Shown here: piece by piece, positions 60,265 to 64,000 of the stretch
Position numbering within the stretch: the first letter of the stretch is position 1
How the letters are laid out: every line of letters starts with the position of its first letter
Assembly: GCA_021816845.1 (NCBI GenBank)
Contig: JAKAWT010000002.1
Span: 186,001 to 250,000 of the forward strand
Source: a bacterium
GTDB lineage: Bacteria; Patescibacteria; Dojkabacteria; JAKAPS01; JAJZLI01
Reading direction: 5' to 3'
Length of the DNA: 64,000 nucleotides
Made by a program: the position numbers and the translations under genes
Notes under the pieces: model-generated
Told to the model about the DNA's origin: nothing
The model's database searches: none
Seen by the model: only the letters and a program-made list of their open reading frames with translations

Positions 60265-63057
60265 ATGAATAATAATTTAAAGGTTATATATCAATTTAAT
60301 GAGGTTAGTGGTAGAGATTATATGAAGCTTGGTGATAAATCTATGAGTATAGGTGCTATATATAATCTATCTATACCTACTCCCCCTGGTTTTATTATTT
60401 CAGCTGATGCATATAACTTTTTCATAGATATAACTAATTTAAAAGAACAGATAAAGGATCTTTTGGAAAAAACAGATTTTGATGATGAGAATTCTATACA
60501 AGAGGTTTCATCTAGGATTGAAGATAGCATAATGAAATCAGAAATACCTCCTCAAGCTGAAAGAGAAATTGCTAGAGCTTATTCAAAATTATCTGGATTC
60601 TCTGATAGTACAGTTTCAGTAAGATCTTCATATATCTTTGGAGAGAATGTAGAAATTCCAGATAATATAATTCAGAATACATTTATAAATATAAAAGGTT
60701 TAGCAGAACTGACTTTAGCAATAAAAGCCTGTTGGGCAAGTTTATTTGAACCTGAGGTTTTAAAATATAGGAAAGAAAATAATGTTGATATTGTAAAAAC
60801 AAGTACATCAATTCTCATACAAAAGATGGTTCAGGTAGAGGCTTCAGGACTAATGTTTACAGTATCACCTATTGATAGGGATATACATACACTTTCTATA
60901 CAAGCAATACTTGGTACTATAGATGGAATAAAATCTGGAGAGATTACTCCAGACAATTATCATATAGACAAAAAAACTTTAAAGTTTAAGGAGAAAGAAA
61001 TTTCCAAACAGGAACATATGTTTGTAAAGAATCATAAATCAAAGAGTAATACTGATGAAAGTATGAAAGTTAAGATTGCATCCAAGTGGCAAGAGAATCA
61101 AAAGATAGATAATAAAAATATAATTACGTTAGCAAGATATGGATTATTATTGGAAGATATGTATAAAAGACCACAAGCTGTAGAGTGGTCTATAGAAAAG
61201 GGAAAACTGTGGGTATTAAAATCTCTAAATATGCCTAGCTTTGATGAAAATGACCTTTTAAATATGGAGGATAACACAGAAGATAAAAGTATCAAAGCTG
61301 AAGAGGAAACAGAGAAAGTATCTCCAGAGGTAGCACCCCAAGAGGTATCACCTCAAGAAGAAATACCTCTAAAGGAAGTGGCTGATGATAACAACCCTCC
61401 TGGAAGTGTAACAGCAGCAATAAGATATGATACTAATCTTCTTCTTACAGGATCACCTGCTTATCCTGGTATAGTCTATGGGACAGTTAAAGTAGTTAAA
61501 GATCTTAGTGAACAGGATACAGTTGAAAATGGGGACATCATTGTCTGTGAGAATATCAATGATGATTGGAGAGAAGTATTAAGAAAAGTTAATGGTCTTA
61601 TTATAGATAAGGGTAGTATAGATTCTAAAGCAGTACAAATTGCAAAAGAAATGGATATCCCTTGCATAGTGGGTGCAGAAATAGGCACAAAGGTACTTGT
61701 AAGTGGAGAGAAAATATTTTTTGATGGATCTGTAGGAAGAATATATAAAGATAATAGTATAGGATCAACTAATAAAACTGATACTATTGATTATAAAATT
61801 GAAGACGTATCACCTATTAAAGAAAGTGAGGGAACTTCAGAGAAACCTCAAGAAACAATGCCTACAGAGGAAGTAGATAAAAAGGTTGAAAATTTAGAGG
61901 ATGAGAAAACAACAGTAGATACCAAGGAACAGATTTCTGAACCAGTCATAGAATCAGAGGTTCCAGAACCAGTTCCAGAACAAAGTCCAGAACCAGTGCC
62001 AGAACAAGAGGCTCCTGAAACAATCATAAATAATGGTGTAGAGCAAGCTCCTGAAACTGCCCCGGAGCTTGCCCAAGAACCAGAGGTTCCAGAACCAGTT
62101 CCAGAACAAAAGGTAGTTATAGATAATGATAGCCACAAAAAGTCAAAAAATGAGAAGAGTATTTTAACCGCAACAAAGGTATATACAACAATATTTGATA
62201 GCAAACTATCAAAGGAGATACCAAAAACAAACTTAGATGGAGTTGTAGTTTATGCAGACGATTTAATTCTCGATCTAAAGGTACATCCTAAACAGATACT
62301 ATCTATACAAAAAAATAAAGAATATATAGAGGATATATCAAAAAAGGTTATAGAAATATGTGATAGTGTAACCAACTCGAGGAATGTTATATATACCCTA
62401 TCTAATTTTACATCCAATGAATTTTTACAACTAGAAGGAGGGGTTCAATTTGAAATACAAGAAGAGAATCCTTTAATAGGTTACAGAGGAACATTAAGAA
62501 ATATAAAAGAGATAGAAGTTCTAAATATGGAACTTGAAATTATAAAAAATGTGAGGAATAAACATGGTTATAAAAACCTTTGGATTATGATTCCATATGT
62601 AAGGACTCCAGAAGAATTAGTAGAGATGAAGAAAATTATATCATCTCAAAATTTAAAACGCTCATCAACATTTAAGATATTTATTGATCTACAAGTACCT
62701 TCCAACATTATTGCAATAGATGATCTTCTAGATATTGGTGTTGATGGGATTAACATAAACCTTGATGAACTATCCCAAATGGTATTGGGAATAGATTATA
62801 AAAACCCTAAGATACAAAAGGAAGTTATATCGACAAATAGTATAATGAGAAAAGCAATAGAGTCAATTTTGAAAAGCTCAAATGAACATAAAATATTAAA
62901 CTCTATATCAGGAAGGAATATATCTGATGATCAAGAATTTTTAGAATTCCTTATTAAGCATGGGATGAATATCATAAATGCTGAAACTGATAAAGTATAT
63001 AGTGTCAAAGAAAAGCTTGCACAAATAGAAAGAGAATATATACTAAAGAAATCTTAG
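60265..63057 (+). CDS. PEP synthase-like protein lacking the phosphohistidine and other catalytic residues
   Basis: 930 residues from the ATG at 60265. N-terminal PPDK-type ATP-grasp domain (GDKSMSIGAI, TVSVRSSYIFGE, IKACWASLFEPEVLKYR, MVQVEASGLMFTVSP), central swivelling domain (about 395-490) and C-terminal PEP-barrel-like domain (NPLIGYRGTLR, IMIPYVRTPEEL). The swivelling-domain motif RTCHA is replaced by IDSKA, so the essential His becomes Lys (K455). In the barrel the metal Glu of EIPSN is Gln in LQVPSN, and the Cys near the end is Ser (ISGRN). A Glu/Pro/Gln-rich linker (about 530-620) with a repeated VPEPVPEQ unit separates the last domains. Catalysis of pyruvate phosphorylation is therefore unlikely; a regulatory or ATP-binding role is possible. 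Confidence 0.8.
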   Translation: MNNNLKVIYQFNEVSGRDYMKLGDKSMSIGAIYNLSIPTPPGFIISADAYNFFIDITNLKEQIKDLLEKTDFDDENSIQEVSSRIEDSIMKSEIPPQAEREIARAYSKLSGFSDSTVSVRSSYIFGENVEIPDNIIQNTFINIKGLAELTLAIKACWASLFEPEVLKYRKENNVDIVKTSTSILIQKMVQVEASGLMFTVSPIDRDIHTLSIQAILGTIDGIKSGEITPDNYHIDKKTLKFKEKEISKQEHMFVKNHKSKSNTDESMKVKIASKWQENQKIDNKNIITLARYGLLLEDMYKRPQAVEWSIEKGKLWVLKSLNMPSFDENDLLNMEDNTEDKSIKAEEETEKVSPEVAPQEVSPQEEIPLKEVADDNNPPGSVTAAIRYDTNLLLTGSPAYPGIVYGTVKVVKDLSEQDTVENGDIIVCENINDDWREVLRKVNGLIIDKGSIDSKAVQIAKEMDIPCIVGAEIGTKVLVSGEKIFFDGSVGRIYKDNSIGSTNKTDTIDYKIEDVSPIKESEGTSEKPQETMPTEEVDKKVENLEDEKTTVDTKEQISEPVIESEVPEPVPEQSPEPVPEQEAPETIINNGVEQAPETAPELAQEPEVPEPVPEQKVVIDNDSHKKSKNEKSILTATKVYTTIFDSKLSKEIPKTNLDGVVVYADDLILDLKVHPKQILSIQKNKEYIEDISKKVIEICDSVTNSRNVIYTLSNFTSNEFLQLEGGVQFEIQEENPLIGYRGTLRNIKEIEVLNMELEIIKNVRNKHGYKNLWIMIPYVRTPEELVEMKKIISSQNLKRSSTFKIFIDLQVPSNIIAIDDLLDIGVDGININLDELSQMVLGIDYKNPKIQKEVISTNSIMRKAIESILKSSNEHKILNSISGRNISDDQEFLEFLIKHGMNIINAETDKVYSVKEKLAQIEREYILKKS
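61957..62109 (+). repeat. Repeated Pro-Glu coding block in the PEP-synthase-like gene
   Basis: The word GAGGTTCCAGAACCAGTT followed by CCAGAACAA is present twice (starting near 61957 and 62082), with shorter copies of CCAGAACCAGT between them. It encodes EVPEPVPEQ-type units in the interdomain linker. Confidence 0.7.
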
Positions 63058-63086
63058 ACTGAGTAATATTATTAGTAAGGAAAATT

Positions 63087-64000
63087 ATGACTCCACAAAA
63101 TACAGTGCATAGAGATACTCTGTATCGGGATACCGTTCTTGTCATACTAGATGGATTTGGAATATCAGAGAAAAGGAAAGGTAATGCAGTAATATCAGCT
63201 AACACCCCATTTTTAGATTCTATATATCAAAAGAGTTACTACTCAGAACTTGAGGCTTCTGGAGAATATGTTGGACTTGAAAAGAATGTTATGGGAAATA
63301 GTGAAGTTGGTCACTTAAACATAGGGGCAGGTAGGATTGTAAAACAATACTCTTTAATGATAGATGAGGATATAAAGAATAACAATTTTTTTGAGAACAA
63401 AGAAATAGATAAAGCTATACACAATGTAGAGACAAACAGGAGTAATATGCATATAATGGGACTTTTATCAGATGGCAAAGTACATTCTGACATCTCAAAT
63501 TTTTATGCAATATTAAAGTATTTAAAACAAAATGGTATAGATAAAGTTTATGTTCATATATTTTCAGATGGAAGGGATGCTGGTTATGAAAGTGTAAAAA
63601 GTTATATAAAGAAACTAGAGTCACACTCACCAAAAAATTATATACTATCCTCCATCGTGGGCAGATATTATGCTATGGATAGAGATAATAGATGGGATAG
63701 AACAGAGAAAGCATTTAGATTACTAAGATCACACTTTGGAATTGAGGTATCAAACATAAATGATGCTATAGATGAATCTTATAAAGAAGAGATATCTGAT
63801 GAGTTTATAAAACCATACTATGTTAGAGGTACTCCAGAGGTTAAAGATAATGATTCTATGATATTCCTAAATTTTAGAGAAGACAGAGCAAGACAAATAT
63901 CCAAACTTTTTATACAAAATACAAAAGTATATTTTTTATCTATGATTCAATATGATAACTATGTTAAAAGATATATATACCCTAGTGTAAAAGTAAAAGA
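63087..64000 (+). CDS. gpmI: 2,3-bisphosphoglycerate-independent phosphoglycerate mutase (partial, runs off the window)
   Basis: 304 residues visible from the ATG at 63087. VLVILDGFGISE holds the first metal Asp, MGNSEVGHLNIGAGR the catalytic Ser (near residue 71), and HIFSDGRDAGYES, GRYYAMDRDNRWDR and NFREDRARQI complete the family pattern of the phosphatase-like and transferase domains. It interconverts 3- and 2-phosphoglycerate in glycolysis. A weak AAGG lies 8 nt before the start. It is 29 bases after the PEP-synthase-like gene and may be cotranscribed. Confidence 0.93.
   Translation, partial: MTPQNTVHRDTLYRDTVLVILDGFGISEKRKGNAVISANTPFLDSIYQKSYYSELEASGEYVGLEKNVMGNSEVGHLNIGAGRIVKQYSLMIDEDIKNNNFFENKEIDKAIHNVETNRSNMHIMGLLSDGKVHSDISNFYAILKYLKQNGIDKVYVHIFSDGRDAGYESVKSYIKKLESHSPKNYILSSIVGRYYAMDRDNRWDRTEKAFRLLRSHFGIEVSNINDAIDESYKEEISDEFIKPYYVRGTPEVKDNDSMIFLNFREDRARQISKLFIQNTKVYFLSMIQYDNYVKRYIYPSVKVK

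Noticed and set aside
1..64000. CRISPR array, transposon or prophage
   Set aside because: No regularly spaced repeat array, no transposase or integrase, and no phage structural operon was seen. Phage-tail-like repeats occur only inside the single fibre protein.
1..64000. Alternative genetic code (TGA read as Gly or Trp)
   Set aside because: Several genes end at TGA in the expected place (for example 2467), and conserved Trp and Gly positions use TGG and GGN codons.

Overview
This is a low-GC bacterial window that uses the standard genetic code (TGA acts as a stop, for example at the end of the gene ending at 2467). Genes are tightly packed, many small orphan proteins are present, and many surface proteins are beta-propellers. 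No transposase, prophage or CRISPR array was seen. Bacterial SecG, sigma-70-type promoters, a few strong Shine-Dalgarno sites and tRNAs without encoded CCA fit a bacterium, and the overall style suggests Patescibacteria/CPR. That placement is an inference, and no rRNA or ribosomal protein is present to test it.

Layout. 0-8.4 kb: small metabolic and housekeeping enzymes (HD hydrolase, histidine phosphatase, FMN reductase with a divergent HxlR regulator, dienelactone hydrolase, PIG-L deacetylase, S51 peptidase, TrhO). 8.4-11.5 kb: a 1019-residue fibre/adhesin-like protein. 11.5-21.2 kb: the most interesting region. A LysW amino-group carrier protein operon (lysW-lysX-lysY-lysZ-lysJ) is interrupted by an acetolactate-synthase-like ThDP enzyme, a threonine-synthase-like PLP enzyme and an SHMT-like PLP enzyme. 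It ends with an N-terminal-nucleophile glutamine-amidotransferase-like hydrolase. It is transcribed divergently from an ACT-domain regulator that has a palindrome over its own promoter. No lysK-type release peptidase is present.

21.2-29 kb: Bcp peroxiredoxin and a cluster of secreted or membrane-anchored beta-propellers. 29.2-36 kb: a MacAB-like efflux operon, an ATP-grasp ligase and an MFS transporter. 36-46.5 kb: small repeat proteins, ABC-F, Dus, a methyltransferase, a membrane DnaJ protein and a third propeller paralogue. 46.7-51.1 kb: a type IIG-like restriction-modification pair beside a decayed island with a frameshifted YdeI-like gene and a methyltransferase gene remnant. 51.2-54.6 kb: a second MacB-type ABC exporter with a divergent winged-helix regulator and a palindromic operator. 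54.6-64 kb: small genes, six tRNAs, a solute-binding protein, SecG, a transglutaminase-like protein, a PEP-synthase-like protein lacking key catalytic residues, and the start of gpmI.

A recurring feature is a -10 box 6-9 nt upstream of the start codon, which implies many leaderless mRNAs. This was used to choose several starts. Short dispersed repeats built from GATCC words, and in-frame 15-bp repeats inside lysY, point to local repeat expansion.
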